Below, piece after piece: positions 35,001 to 45,605 of a stretch of DNA of 64,000 nt. The stretch comes from Macrolepiota albuminosa (taxonomy: Eukaryota; Basidiomycota; Agaricomycetes; Agaricales; Agaricaceae), in the NCBI GenBank assembly GCA_027475525.1, contig JAMWFC010000032.1:1240001-1304000 (forward strand). The letters are read 5' to 3'. Each line of letters starts with the position of its first letter. Positions within the stretch are counted from its first letter, which is position 1. The notes below the pieces were generated by a model that worked only from the letters and a program-made list of their open reading frames with translations, ran no database searches and was not told the origin of the DNA. Made by a program: the position numbers and the translations under genes.

Positions 35001-36638
35001 CCTAGAAACTTTTCCGCGCCTCCCGTTCTCAAGCGACTCGGCTGTCTGGGGAAAAGTTCAAGGTCACGGGTACTGTAAAGTGGAGGATTTTTATCCAATT
35101 TCGGATATGCGATGGAATCTAGCATCTACCAGCGGAACCCACCATTACTGGCACATCGATGCCAATGGTTTTGCTACCTTTGTCTTCGTCGAGACTGGCA
35201 CGAAGTTGTGGTTCGTGGCGTCGCCCAAATCTGGAAATTACGATGACTTCGGAGACTGGGATCTTTATGTTAACGATTTTTACACCAGAAAGCCAAACGA
35301 TGAAAAGTGGGACGTCGAGCTACTTGTTCTGCAGCCGGGTTCCATGCTGTTTGTCCACTGGTTATTTCTTTTCCTTATATTATTTACTGATAATATATTA
35401 TTACAGCATTATGCGCCCGTGTCTACCTCACGCCGTAGTTACTCCCATACCAACAATATGCCGCGGGGGTCATTTCTACAACACATTGACTCTCGCTGCC
35501 TCGATAATCGGCTTATATCACCATTACGTTGCTTCCACGTCAATATCCAACACCGACCACGCCTCCGCCTCATACACGGTGCTAATGCGCCTCCTCACCT
35601 ATTTTGTCCTTGTTCTCGTCGACTCTGTGACCGAACACGGTACGTGTAGTCACCACCACATCTGTTTATACTGTTCACGTATGTGCAGATTACGACCATG
35701 GTCATGTTCCGGACACAAACTCATGGGACGGTGTGCTGATCCTTCTTTGTCTATGCAACTATTTTGAGTTGCATGATGCACTTGTGTCTACGAACTATGC
35801 TTGGAGCGGCGACCTTCGATCCTTTGAGGTGTCCGTCAAAAACCGGGTCCGCGCGCGAAGGCTTATGTACTGGTTCTTCTCCAATCACGAACTTGAAAGC
35901 GAGTCCGATGGCAGTGTCATAACGGGTCTGCCTGCGCTTGAATACATATCGTCTCGATTCCTGGCTACACATGCTTGTGTACTTATGCACTACAAAAAGC
36001 TCGCGTGGCTGAATAATTTACGCGGGTCCGACGCAAACACCCCACCGTCAACAACTTGTATCAACATTCAATCCGTCCTCCGTGATGGACCTGCCTGGAA
36101 GGCATACACCCTCGTCCGTCCGCGTCTTGGTGCTTCCGATGTCGATCCTGCCGAATTGACGTTTGCATGGAGGGGAAGCAGATACATTGTTCGCAGAGTT
36201 CCTACAGTTGACTTTTGTGAGTGTTTTCTGCGTCTAAGTCCTGACATTTCTCATCCTTCCTCAGCTTATCCATACATCGACGGTTATGTTTGGCGCGACT
36301 TCACGATTGCACGCCAACTCGGCGTCACGCTCACAAATGCCAATCCCCGACGCGACGAGGACGCTGACTTGTCTTGCTGGGTCGAATTTTCTGTTGATGA
36401 CTTGAAATCTTACAATGCCTGCCCTGAGGTCGGTTATATCAGCGACACCCCCCCCGAATCTCCTGTACTCGCTCCTACAAACACGCCCCCCCGTAGTACC
36501 AGCCCCCGTCCTCCCAGCCCCCGTAGTCCCAGCCAAAGTGATACTTCGAGTAGCTCAAGCAGTGACGACGAATCATCGGACAGGCCCGGTGAGTTGCTCT
36601 GTACAGATATCAATATTGTACTCATTCGCGTAATCTAG
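32008..36638 (+). CDS. JmjC-domain protein carried by the giant element
   Basis: Multi-exon gene with the ATG at 32,008 (MDGTMSSSHPRIDNSKFYNH). An internal Ser/Pro/Asp-rich region contains repeated MDV-S/T-P motifs and a basic RRKSARIAAKNKRR stretch (33,300-34,300). The JmjC core is HYWHIDANGFATFVFVETGT (His-x-Asp at 35,152-35,160), GTKLWFVASPK, and after an intron MRPCLPHAVVTP (third metal ligand His at 35,429). The C-terminal half is typical of large agaricomycete JmjC proteins and ends in a Pro/Ser-rich tail. The metal triad is complete, so 2-oxoglutarate/Fe(II) oxygenase activity on histones or other proteins is possible. A TGA at 32,143-32,145 interrupts exon 1 where the truncated copy has TAC, so this copy may be inactive unless spliced around it. 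Confidence 0.75.
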
Positions 36639-36884
36639 CTGCTAAGCGAATCCGGCGGTCCTAGCGATTTTTTTAATATATATTGTAGTTTATCTCGTGG
36701 CGCGGTTGTTTATTTTTTTTTTTTTCTTTTGTAAACTTAATATCGTGTAGACCATCAAATAAGATGGTATATCCAGTGTCTCCAGTGCTTCAAAAGATTA
36801 AGATTGTTAAGTTGTTTACCACGCAGTAGCCTATAAAAACACTCGAGCCAGTGTTTGTATTTATCTCAAGCTATAGTACCCTGC

Positions 36885-37025
36885 TGCTGTAAGCTATCGC
36901 TCCAGCTATGGTTTACGTAAGCTGTTGCTACAGCAATATTTTATGTAAGCGGCTGCTCCAGCGACGATTTATGTAATCTGCCACTCCGTTATATTTTATG
37001 CAAGCTCCAGCGATGATTTATGTAA
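36885..37025 (-). repeat. 28-bp repeat cluster 1 (reverse orientation)
   Basis: About five diverged units whose reverse complement carries GCTTACGTAAACC followed by a CTGGAGCGA-type spacer. The cluster lies between the 3' ends of the JmjC and Rep-helicase genes, inverted relative to clusters 2 and 3. Confidence 0.75.
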
Positions 37026-37046
37026 TATGCCAGTCCGTTGACGTGA

Positions 37047-40000
37047 TCACTCCGTCCTGATGTATACAGCCAACGTGGCTGTCCTGGAATTGCACTTTGA
37101 CATATCGATCGAGCTAGTAGATTCACTTTCCCTTATCATTTTATGTCCAGTTGTCAATCCGTCGTGATACCAAGATTCGTTGGATGCAGATACGTAGCGG
37201 CTTGAAAAATGAGAGTTGCCAAAATATATAACTCCTTTTAGTATGTACTTACTCACACTCGCAGAATCAACCGTCGTGATTTCAAGCCTCTTATCCACAT
37301 TAACTGATACGCTTGATATATCGAAATAGACAATCGGAGGAGCCATCAAAAACTGAGAAACCTTGATTAGTCGTCTCGCACACGAATCACACCTTGTGCT
37401 TGTATAGCACCAAAAATCATCAACATGCTCACGAATGGATGGTCTTCCTGGCGTCAGTATGATCATTACTGATTTTGATTTAACTCTCCGACGGGCCGTG
37501 GCATGGTGAGCTGGACAGACCATAAACGAATCAAGCACATCTGACGCGTTGACAGATAGTTCGTTAATCAAAGAGTGTACAGACGTGTATTCACCAAATG
37601 GGAACTCTCTGTGATTCCTCTGAGACAGCTTGGTCCGAAGCCATTCCCTGGTCTCCTCGAGGGCCTCATGATCTCCCGGCGCGATACTATGGAAATCTTT
37701 CACTAGATGTTTGTTTAGACGCGGGCTCGATGTACTAAGCTTTCGAGACCATTCTAGAGGGTCTTCTCGCCATAAGTTGTATATAATAGACAATACGGAA
37801 TCGTATGCGCAACTGTTCAGCTTCCATGAACAGGCAAAGGGGGGACAAGTACCTTGCAAAATAGACAGACTATCTGCGTGACTCAACCGTCGGCGTTTGC
37901 TTGGACCATGCTCAATATCTTCCTGTATCTTCCGTTTTCCTGTGCTACATGGATCCTTATATACCTTGGCCCCTCTGGCAGGAACGAAAGTGTTTTTGGG
38001 CAATGGTCTTTCTTGCAGTGGCCTTTCTCTTGATATTATATGCCAATTTATGTCTATGTACCCTGAATCATCAAATTGATCGTTTTTACTCCATCTCAGG
38101 GACGGATGCAAATGAGGAGGAAAGTAGGTGTCGCTTTTGCATCGTCTAAATGATGCTATCAAATCGGACCGTCTTGGAGCGTCATGGAAACCCTTTGGCA
38201 GCTTCCCTACATACCTCAGCCTTGTTATCTCATCCAGCAACTCCAAATCCCGGAACTCCTGGCGTAGTGCGCCAGTTGCTTTTCCTTGAATGACGGTTCT
38301 GTCAAATCCGCGTATTATAATAGTTCCGGCTGCAGTAGCGCTTCGGGACAGTGCTGTATAGTAAGCCTGATGGGATTGACATTTGAACAAGTCAACAGGA
38401 TTGAAAGGCCTAGTCTTCCCTTGGCTAGCGTAATCGGTTATAGCATAGTTGACGAGTATTTCGACTTGTGATCGCGAAATTGTAATCTTTTGATCGTTAG
38501 GTAGACTGCATTCAGTCGAAACTGTGCTTCTAGTTATTGGTACTACGTCTTCAGAAAGACCTTCTATCTGTACGTGGTGCGGTGGATTCTTCAGTTTTAC
38601 AAACAGCGTGTCTATCATACGTTGACCAACAGAACCCGTACACGACTTCCATCCATATACGTAACCTTCTTGACCATTTGTGATACAGAGCTCTGTGGCA
38701 ATGTTAGTCTTGATGATAATAGGTAAGCCGACGCATAGCGACAGTTTGCCTGCAACTTGACCAGATGTGGATGAAGGAGGCTGCTCCCATAAAATATTCT
38801 GAATAGAGGAGTGTAGAGGAACTCTGTTTCTACCTGATGCTCCTCGACCTTTACCTTTGCATGTGCTCTCGTCACCCTTGTCAAGTACAGTATCTTCGCT
38901 AAAGAAATCTGTCAGCTCGAGCCCACTCTCCAGGGCAAATCTACTACTTCCAACCACATTGACAGCATCTTTATCTATGTTGTGTGCTGTTATGATAGAC
39001 ACATTACGGAAGTCATCATTGAGAAGCGAGGAGTCTGAAAGATTGGAGACTCGCCGAGACTCCAGGAACTGGATATCGTCTTTGGTGCATGCTCGATACC
39101 TCATGTTAGCGAGGGCCGTTCTAAAGGATTTGTCGTCTGGACTTTGCATTGTCTGTCTCATATTCTGTCTCAATATGACTACTGCAGTAACCTGGTGCCA
39201 AACTGCTTTACCCAATGCAGCCTTTTGTTCGTTCAGATCGATAGATCGCATACCCACACTGCGACTGTACAGCGCTGCATTCTCACGGCCAGTTACTGGC
39301 GGCAGCTGGGCAAAATCGCCAGCAAACACCATGTTCATACCGCCAAAAGGGAGGTGCGACAGACCTGTAATCTGAGTAAGGCGCGCTGATATCTTGTACA
39401 TATCCCTGCAAGACAACATGGATACTTCGTCGAAAAATACATATTGCACCCCGATAAGGCGTGACTTTACTTGAGCCAGTTGTGCCGGAGAGTCACGTAC
39501 CATATCATTAATTCCAAACAGATAATGGTAAGTCGATCCACCTAACAGTGATGCTGCAGTGCCGGTAGGAGCAACCACTGCAAACCTATGAGATTCTCCA
39601 CGGGCTGCAAAGTATTGGGACAGCGCTTTAAGCACCTGTGTTTTCCCGGTGCCCCCCATACCCCCCATATACATTCTCAACTGTTCGGGGTTAGAAGTGG
39701 CAGCGTGGTTAGCCACTATTCTAAATGCTCTGGTTTGTTCCTCATTGAGATTGAAACTGGTAGTAATTTCGGATATGGTGGGTTCCCATTTGATATTTAA
39801 ATGTTTTTTCTCTAGGAAACTGCGATCACATACTTCCACAATGCCCGGCTTGTTTTGTTCATCTGATCTTCCAACGCGCTGTTCACGAACAGACAACATG
39901 TCTTTTTGCCTATCTTTTAATATGGACGCACGAGTTTCACTGACCTTATGTCTCCAGTAAGTACCGGGCATGTCTGACACCGAAGGTGAATGCTTCGTTG

Positions 40001-43000
40001 TATCAGGGGAGGTTTGGGCCATTACAGGCTTATCCCAATTCAGGTTCGTCATGGTGGAAGTCATAATAGCCATGTCTCTCCGACGTTTTAATTCGGTTTT
40101 GCCAATCTCATTACTACAGTCAAGGTCTATCCCGTAGTCCTCAGGTTGTCCGTTATCTTCGTCGTCCACATAATCCTTTTGTTCGATATCTCTGATATTG
40201 GAAACTGAATTGTCCATTCCCGGGAATGCCATACCGCCTCGCTTCAGTTGTGCATAGAAGTCGTCACGGGCATCCATACACTCATACTTAATATTCATAT
40301 TAGCCATAAGACACAATTGCCTCTCGGTAAAATGGTGGTTGTCGAATGCTGCGCTCCATAAATCATACTTGTTTTTTAAATCAGCACCTGAACGCCAAGG
40401 CTTGAATAAGGTAAGCATTGTGACGCAGTATTCGTCTCTATCCCCTTTATCACGCCTTGGAAGAGTAGGACCTATGAAATTGGGCACGCGCTTCTGCCCT
40501 GGCGGATACACAAGGGTAGCATGAGAGTCCGACAAGGGATGATCGTCTGTAAAGTTGACGGTCAGTGTGTTGGCCGTTTTAGACTTGGAACTTTTGTTCC
40601 CTCTACGAGTTGATTTTACTCGTTCGCATCTAGAAGCCCATTCGTACAATGTCATGTTGCGCAATTCTATGCCACGGTATATGTAGTCAAACACAGGAGA
40701 TAGTCCCACTACTCGGCCTTTCTTTCTGATGATCGCTATTTTGTCAGACCCGTATGAACTGTCAGTTGGCTGATCTTCGGGCCAAGCACGTTTGACCTCG
40801 CGGACGAAGCTGGGCCAATGAAGATTGGTGAATTTATGGTCGGTGTAATGATCGGGGTTACCAAGAAGGTACATACATATCATCGGGGAACCCATTTCTG
40901 ACTTTGCACTCATTACATTGGCCATTTTTGTCATGAGAGACCTTGCTTTTTCTTGCTGTGGGAGAGGTCCGTTAACAATATCTTGGTATTTTGTGAGCAC
41001 TGTGCCAACGGCCTCAAATGCTGTGTACGTTTTAAGCGATGATTTAGTTATATATTTAGTGACATATAAAAGGACACCCCTGACCGCCGTTCCCGAACGA
41101 AGACTAGTTACATCAGTGTTGCATCTAAACAAATAACTCAAAGATGCGGTGAATGTATTCAGCCATGGTTCCGCTTTACGCATATTGAGCGCACCTGTTA
41201 GAGGGTCGACTTCAGTCTGTTGGAAGAGTTCTTTGGGAAACCGAGCCTTACATCTGCCCCATTTGTTGTCTAGACATCCTTTATTCTCTTTGCCTAATTT
41301 TTTACTTCCGTCCTTCTTATATGATGTATGGCAGGTATGCACATTTGACCTAAATACAATGTCATCTACAGTGTTACGGAATTGAGTCCACCAATTAGAT
41401 GTCTCCTCACATCCGACACACTCCTGGGGCAGTGCCTGAGGGTCAGATTGACCAGCATCGGGTATACTGTCCGTAGAAGCATCACGGGCTGTTGGTACTG
41501 GGAGTCTGTTGATTGAAGTTTCTTGTTTACTCCGACACAAATGATCGGGAGGAGGGGGCTGGGGCATCGTCCGTGTGGGATCAATATATTCTGGCATCTT
41601 CTTGGATTTTTCAATGTTATCTATTACTTGGTCCATCGTCCCTGTAAGGAAGTCGCCGGTGAAGGCAGATTCCAGATATTCTACTAGGGCCCTCTGAAAG
41701 TCAGATGAGGGGTCCATGATTTTCCGACGAGCTTCCTCAGGTGATAGACTTCCACGAAGCCAAAGAAGCATATGCAGATGCAAGGTAAGTCTACCTTGCT
41801 GCTCGACTGTCCCGTAGTATGCAGACGTGTGACCATACAAGCCTTCGTGCTCAGTATCAACACCCAATACGTGCTTTATGAAAGCAGACACCATAAAATG
41901 AAAAAATCTGGCCCCTGCAACAGGATTACGTGCAATAAGTCGATATGCAGTGTCAGAAGGTAATAATACATCAGGTTCAAACTTTATATTATCACCGGCA
42001 TAGTACAAACATATAGGGTGTCTGATATCCACAGGCGACAACGTTATAAACCAAGAAGGTGCGCCTTTGTCAATCACTAATGACCATATCTCGTTCCTCA
42101 TATGCTTTTTTGTTATTGGAGATCCGTCGATCCGGCCCGACACAGCATCAACGTCTTCAATAACTTTGAAACATTTCTGTTCCTCCTGGTTCGTGGGCTT
42201 GATAATCTCGCCTTTGGCCATACGATCAGCCATACTTTTGAGTAATTCCACGTCGAGACTTGCTATGCGTTCAGCAATATGAGCAAAGTCGTTTCTTTCA
42301 ATCGCCAGAAAGCCCCCTGTAGTTGCGGCTCTGATCTGCTCATGACTGAATGCCGCAAAGGGAAAGCCAGTATCTCTCTGGAACCGCTTATCGTGATACA
42401 TGAGCAGATTGCCTTTGTGAACCTTAACAGAGACACAGCCTTTTACACAGCCTGGACCCCCAAAGCCATACGGAAACAACCAGGGAAACATTTGGGGATA
42501 AACAGTTGCGTCCTTCATCCAATTAACCGGACGGGATGAATGTCCAACCAGCAGTGCTTTGCCATTGGAGTGCCAGTGCTTCAAAGCAATGCCTTTAAGC
42601 TCATCTTTTGTTTTTGCTGATAGGCTCTCCCCCGTCAGTCCATGCACGACAAAAGGACAATCACCGGCTGATACCCCATTGTCTCCATCAACCTTGTAAA
42701 CAGCAGGGTCAACTGTTCTGTTTTCCTCCAGAGACTCTTTGTAAACGACCTTTACAGGTGGTGTATCTTCTGGATAGTCGTCAAGATTGCTATCGCATAT
42801 TTCAATGTCCGTATAAGCAGAGTGATTAAGCTTGAGCCATTCCAATGCCTGCTTCACAGCGTTTCGGCGGACAAGCAAAGGCAATCGTTTGAGATCTTCC
42901 CCAGTAGGCTGACAAGGCCCTGTAAATAGAATAGCTAAAACATCATCCATGTCAGCCCTCGGAGGAGGCAGTACATGGTAAACCTTTTCAACGGGAGATT

Positions 43001-44267
43001 CAAAAGCGATCAAATGTGCGTTCATTTTGCTGAGACCCGAGGACGACACATGTGTGAAACAGAGAGACCTGCGTACTTTGGCGACAAGGAGCTGTTCAAC
43101 CCAATTTAAACGGGATAAAACAACTGGAACAGCACCAATCCAAAAACCGTTTGCAAGTGCATACTTAGGAACTTTGCCCTTCAACAATGGGATCCTGCAC
43201 TCTGAACAGACAGAATTGCATCTATGATCCAACACCGGGCCTTTTATTTCTCTCACAGATTCCGTTCCTGAACGCCTCTCCACTCTGGTAACTCCTTTGG
43301 CGGATAACACACCGAGAAACCCTTTCATACTTTTTAGAGTATGCATATCCTTAACTGGGCGCAGCAAACCACAAACAGCGCAACCACTTTCTTCTAATTG
43401 CGCTGGACCTGTTTCGTTGCAAAAGTCGCGTATGATTTGAGTAGTTAGGCTTGGTGTAAGAGGCGCAGGAGGAAATTCGGGCTTGTCAGGGCCCCGAACA
43501 TCTGCCTCAAGAACAACTTCATACTTTTGATTACGCACTACAGAGCGTCTCAGCGTGTTTCTTGCTTGTGAACTGAGTTCAGCCGTCAATACAGTAGACC
43601 AACTAACGCATTTCGAGCAACTGTGAGAATTAAATAAATCACTTGGATGTGACGCTCTAAAACGCTTAGGCAGCACAATCCCATGTATACGCGCTACGGA
43701 TCGTAGCTGCTTCAATGTGAGATGTTGTGAAAGGGTAGACAAAGGCAGCCTAGCATGCACGTATCCTGCAGCAATCGGGTACGACAGCAAACCTACATCA
43801 TCTGCATGATTGATGAATTTGAATACGTGTCGCGGGTTGTGTTTGCCCTGACTCGCGTCGATGTACGTATCTACTTGTGCAAAGGAGAACGCATAGGTTT
43901 TACCACCGCCTATAGGTCGCCTGAGGACACGTTTAGGTTTACGAAGCGATCTTTGACGTCCGAGGGACTTGCGCGCGGACAATCGACCACTCCTACGGGA
44001 AGCTCTAGACGCAGATAGATGCGAATACCCTGATATTCTAAGTCCAGGTACCACAAACGATTTTACTGCAGAAAGGGTTGAGCTAATAACGATGTGTTGG
44101 TCCAAACAAGGCCACGTATCAGGCAAACGGTATCCACGCAGTAAGGTTTCGACAGCAAACGTAACATTACATACATTGTTCCTCATCATGCGGTTACACA
44201 ATATAGGACCTAGGTGGCATCGGCGCAGGCACGCTAGAAAATCGTGACGGGACATGAGGGATCGCAT
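37047..44267 (-). CDS. Helitron Rep-helicase with C-terminal USP-like cysteine-protease domain
   Basis: Intronless protein of about 2406 residues from the ATG at 44,267 (MRSLMSRHDF); the open frame continues upstream to 44,738 but that part looks non-coding. Residue numbers below count from 44,738. The Rep domain has the HUH motif TLHLHMLLW (H987, H989) and paired tyrosines YVTKY (Y1225, Y1229), the relaxase signature of rolling-circle transposases. A Pif1-type helicase follows: Walker A GGMGGTGKTQ (K1699), Walker B VFFDEVSML, FAGDFAQLPPV, and DYASQGKT ... YYTALSRS. The last 300 residues resemble a ubiquitin-specific protease: Cys box LNSCAYDSVL (C2310), a CDSC knuckle, and His box GNSHFSSRYV ... 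WYHDG (H2510). No stop interrupts it, so it is probably functional, and its strand fits the element's 5'-3' direction. Confidence 0.9.
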   Translation of the reverse strand: MRSLMSRHDFLACLRRCHLGPILCNRMMRNNVCNVTFAVETLLRGYRLPDTWPCLDQHIVISSTLSAVKSFVVPGLRISGYSHLSASRASRRSGRLSARKSLGRQRSLRKPKRVLRRPIGGGKTYAFSFAQVDTYIDASQGKHNPRHVFKFINHADDVGLLSYPIAAGYVHARLPLSTLSQHLTLKQLRSVARIHGIVLPKRFRASHPSDLFNSHSCSKCVSWSTVLTAELSSQARNTLRRSVVRNQKYEVVLEADVRGPDKPEFPPAPLTPSLTTQIIRDFCNETGPAQLEESGCAVCGLLRPVKDMHTLKSMKGFLGVLSAKGVTRVERRSGTESVREIKGPVLDHRCNSVCSECRIPLLKGKVPKYALANGFWIGAVPVVLSRLNWVEQLLVAKVRRSLCFTHVSSSGLSKMNAHLIAFESPVEKVYHVLPPPRADMDDVLAILFTGPCQPTGEDLKRLPLLVRRNAVKQALEWLKLNHSAYTDIEICDSNLDDYPEDTPPVKVVYKESLEENRTVDPAVYKVDGDNGVSAGDCPFVVHGLTGESLSAKTKDELKGIALKHWHSNGKALLVGHSSRPVNWMKDATVYPQMFPWLFPYGFGGPGCVKGCVSVKVHKGNLLMYHDKRFQRDTGFPFAAFSHEQIRAATTGGFLAIERNDFAHIAERIASLDVELLKSMADRMAKGEIIKPTNQEEQKCFKVIEDVDAVSGRIDGSPITKKHMRNEIWSLVIDKGAPSWFITLSPVDIRHPICLYYAGDNIKFEPDVLLPSDTAYRLIARNPVAGARFFHFMVSAFIKHVLGVDTEHEGLYGHTSAYYGTVEQQGRLTLHLHMLLWLRGSLSPEEARRKIMDPSSDFQRALVEYLESAFTGDFLTGTMDQVIDNIEKSKKMPEYIDPTRTMPQPPPPDHLCRSKQETSINRLPVPTARDASTDSIPDAGQSDPQALPQECVGCEETSNWWTQFRNTVDDIVFRSNVHTCHTSYKKDGSKKLGKENKGCLDNKWGRCKARFPKELFQQTEVDPLTGALNMRKAEPWLNTFTASLSYLFRCNTDVTSLRSGTAVRGVLLYVTKYITKSSLKTYTAFEAVGTVLTKYQDIVNGPLPQQEKARSLMTKMANVMSAKSEMGSPMICMYLLGNPDHYTDHKFTNLHWPSFVREVKRAWPEDQPTDSSYGSDKIAIIRKKGRVVGLSPVFDYIYRGIELRNMTLYEWASRCERVKSTRRGNKSSKSKTANTLTVNFTDDHPLSDSHATLVYPPGQKRVPNFIGPTLPRRDKGDRDEYCVTMLTLFKPWRSGADLKNKYDLWSAAFDNHHFTERQLCLMANMNIKYECMDARDDFYAQLKRGGMAFPGMDNSVSNIRDIEQKDYVDDEDNGQPEDYGIDLDCSNEIGKTELKRRRDMAIMTSTMTNLNWDKPVMAQTSPDTTKHSPSVSDMPGTYWRHKVSETRASILKDRQKDMLSVREQRVGRSDEQNKPGIVEVCDRSFLEKKHLNIKWEPTISEITTSFNLNEEQTRAFRIVANHAATSNPEQLRMYMGGMGGTGKTQVLKALSQYFAARGESHRFAVVAPTGTAASLLGGSTYHYLFGINDMVRDSPAQLAQVKSRLIGVQYVFFDEVSMLSCRDMYKISARLTQITGLSHLPFGGMNMVFAGDFAQLPPVTGRENAALYSRSVGMRSIDLNEQKAALGKAVWHQVTAVVILRQNMRQTMQSPDDKSFRTALANMRYRACTKDDIQFLESRRVSNLSDSSLLNDDFRNVSIITAHNIDKDAVNVVGSSRFALESGLELTDFFSEDTVLDKGDESTCKGKGRGASGRNRVPLHSSIQNILWEQPPSSTSGQVAGKLSLCVGLPIIIKTNIATELCITNGQEGYVYGWKSCTGSVGQRMIDTLFVKLKNPPHHVQIEGLSEDVVPITRSTVSTECSLPNDQKITISRSQVEILVNYAITDYASQGKTRPFNPVDLFKCQSHQAYYTALSRSATAAGTIIIRGFDRTVIQGKATGALRQEFRDLELLDEITRLRYVGKLPKGFHDAPRRSDLIASFRRCKSDTYFPPHLHPSLRWSKNDQFDDSGYIDINWHIISRERPLQERPLPKNTFVPARGAKVYKDPCSTGKRKIQEDIEHGPSKRRRLSHADSLSILQGTCPPFACSWKLNSCAYDSVLSIIYNLWREDPLEWSRKLSTSSPRLNKHLVKDFHSIAPGDHEALEETREWLRTKLSQRNHREFPFGEYTSVHSLINELSVNASDVLDSFMVCPAHHATARRRVKSKSVMIILTPGRPSIREHVDDFWCYTSTRCDSCARRLIKVSQFLMAPPIVYFDISSVSVNVDKRLEITTVDSASVSKYILKGVIYFGNSHFSSRYVSASNESWYHDGLTTGHKMIRESESTSSIDMSKCNSRTATLAVYIRTE

Positions 44268-44865
44268 CACAAAAAGTCGCGTTATCCTGCATCGTTTGAA
44301 CGTCGCCGGAACAGTCGAAAATCTACAATAATATAACCAGGGCATATAGAACCGAAAAAAAACATAGTATCGATTAGGTATGTTGACCCTAAAAAAGGAA
44401 AATACCCAATGCGTGTGTGTCCTGTTGCCCATGGAGTCTTGAATTGCAAGGTATGTGCACTGATTTGTGCACATATCAAACCGTACAGTAGTATGGCATT
44501 CTGTATAGGTACGATAGCATCGTTCAGTATCACGGATCGAGCATCGCTCAGTATCATAGATCGAGCATTGCTCGGCGTTCGACAGAACACATAGGTATCG
44601 AGAGCGCGCGGGTTGAATTACTGTAGGCTCCCTGTCGACCGTACATGAGATATGTCGCACCAAATTAGATACGTGCATACCTTGTGAACGATGCATATTT
44701 AAAAACAACGAGCAATATATGGACTGATAGCCAGGCACCGTACACAGACAATCTCATCGTTGAAATCAATTCACGAGTACAAAACAGGTTACATATGAAG
44801 CAACCATCACTATAGTCACCTGATCTAATATTACATCACAACTCGAAACCATCGATGGAGCGATA

Positions 44866-45215
44866 GCTTACATAAACCATGTCCAGAGTAGCAGCTTATA
44901 TAAACCATTGTTGGGGCGACAGCTTACATAAACGGCTGCTGGAGCGACGGCTTACATAAACCACCGCGAGAGCCATAGCTTACATAAACCATTGCTGGAG
45001 CGATGGCTTATATAAACCACTGCTAGAGCAACAGCTTACATAAACCACCGCTAGAGCAATAGCTTACATAAACCATTGCTGGAGCGACGGCTTACATAAA
45101 CCACCGCTAGAGCAACAGCTTACATAAACCACCGCTGGAGCAACAGCTTGCATAAGCCACTGCTAGAGCGACAGCTTACATAAACCACTACTAGAGCGAC
45201 AGCTTACATAAACAA
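44866..45215 (+). repeat. 28-bp repeat cluster 2
   Basis: About twelve units of the type AGCTTACATAAACCACTGCT + AGAGCGAC, with GCTTACATAAACC almost invariant. The cluster lies upstream of the Rep-helicase gene and is inverted relative to cluster 1. Confidence 0.9.
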
Positions 45216-45528
45216 GCATTAACACAGTAACCGAAGGTAACGCGACGAAAGATTCAAAGCACGTTGGAAGTACAATTAAATCCAGTGGGGTAACAAACCA
45301 TTTATACATAGATTTGCCGAAGAAAAGATTATTCACTCAGTGAACAAACGGTCAAACAAACAACGGCTCAACAAAAAGTCTGTCTATATCGAGACTATCA
45401 AAACAACGCAACACAAAAACGACTGCTAAAAGTAACAAGTAACGTCCGATGGCTAGATGGCTAAGGTCACAACTGATGTCACAATCCGCCCGTCTGCACT
45501 GTGCCTCCCAGGCGGAAGGTCGCCGAAT

Positions 45529-45532
<4 letters not shown>

Positions 45533-45560
<28 letters not shown>
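45533..45560. repeat. Poly-T tract
   Basis: An uninterrupted run of roughly 28 T just beyond the stop of gene X. A similar A run lies at 48,026-48,042 in the gene's first intron. Length is unreliable in assemblies. Confidence 0.7.
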
Positions 45561-45561
<1 letters not shown>

Positions 45562-45605
45562 GGCACAGTCGACCAACAAGGACAAAGGAGCGGCGAAAGC
45601 AGGAA

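Noticed and set aside
37897..44247. Plus-strand open frames opposite the Rep-helicase
   Set aside because: They are short shadows of the long minus-strand gene and have no domain or splice support.
44268..44738. Upstream extension of the Rep-helicase frame (157 residues)
   Set aside because: It is Cys/Arg/Tyr-rich with no similarity to Helitron proteins. The ATG at 44,267 is a more credible start.
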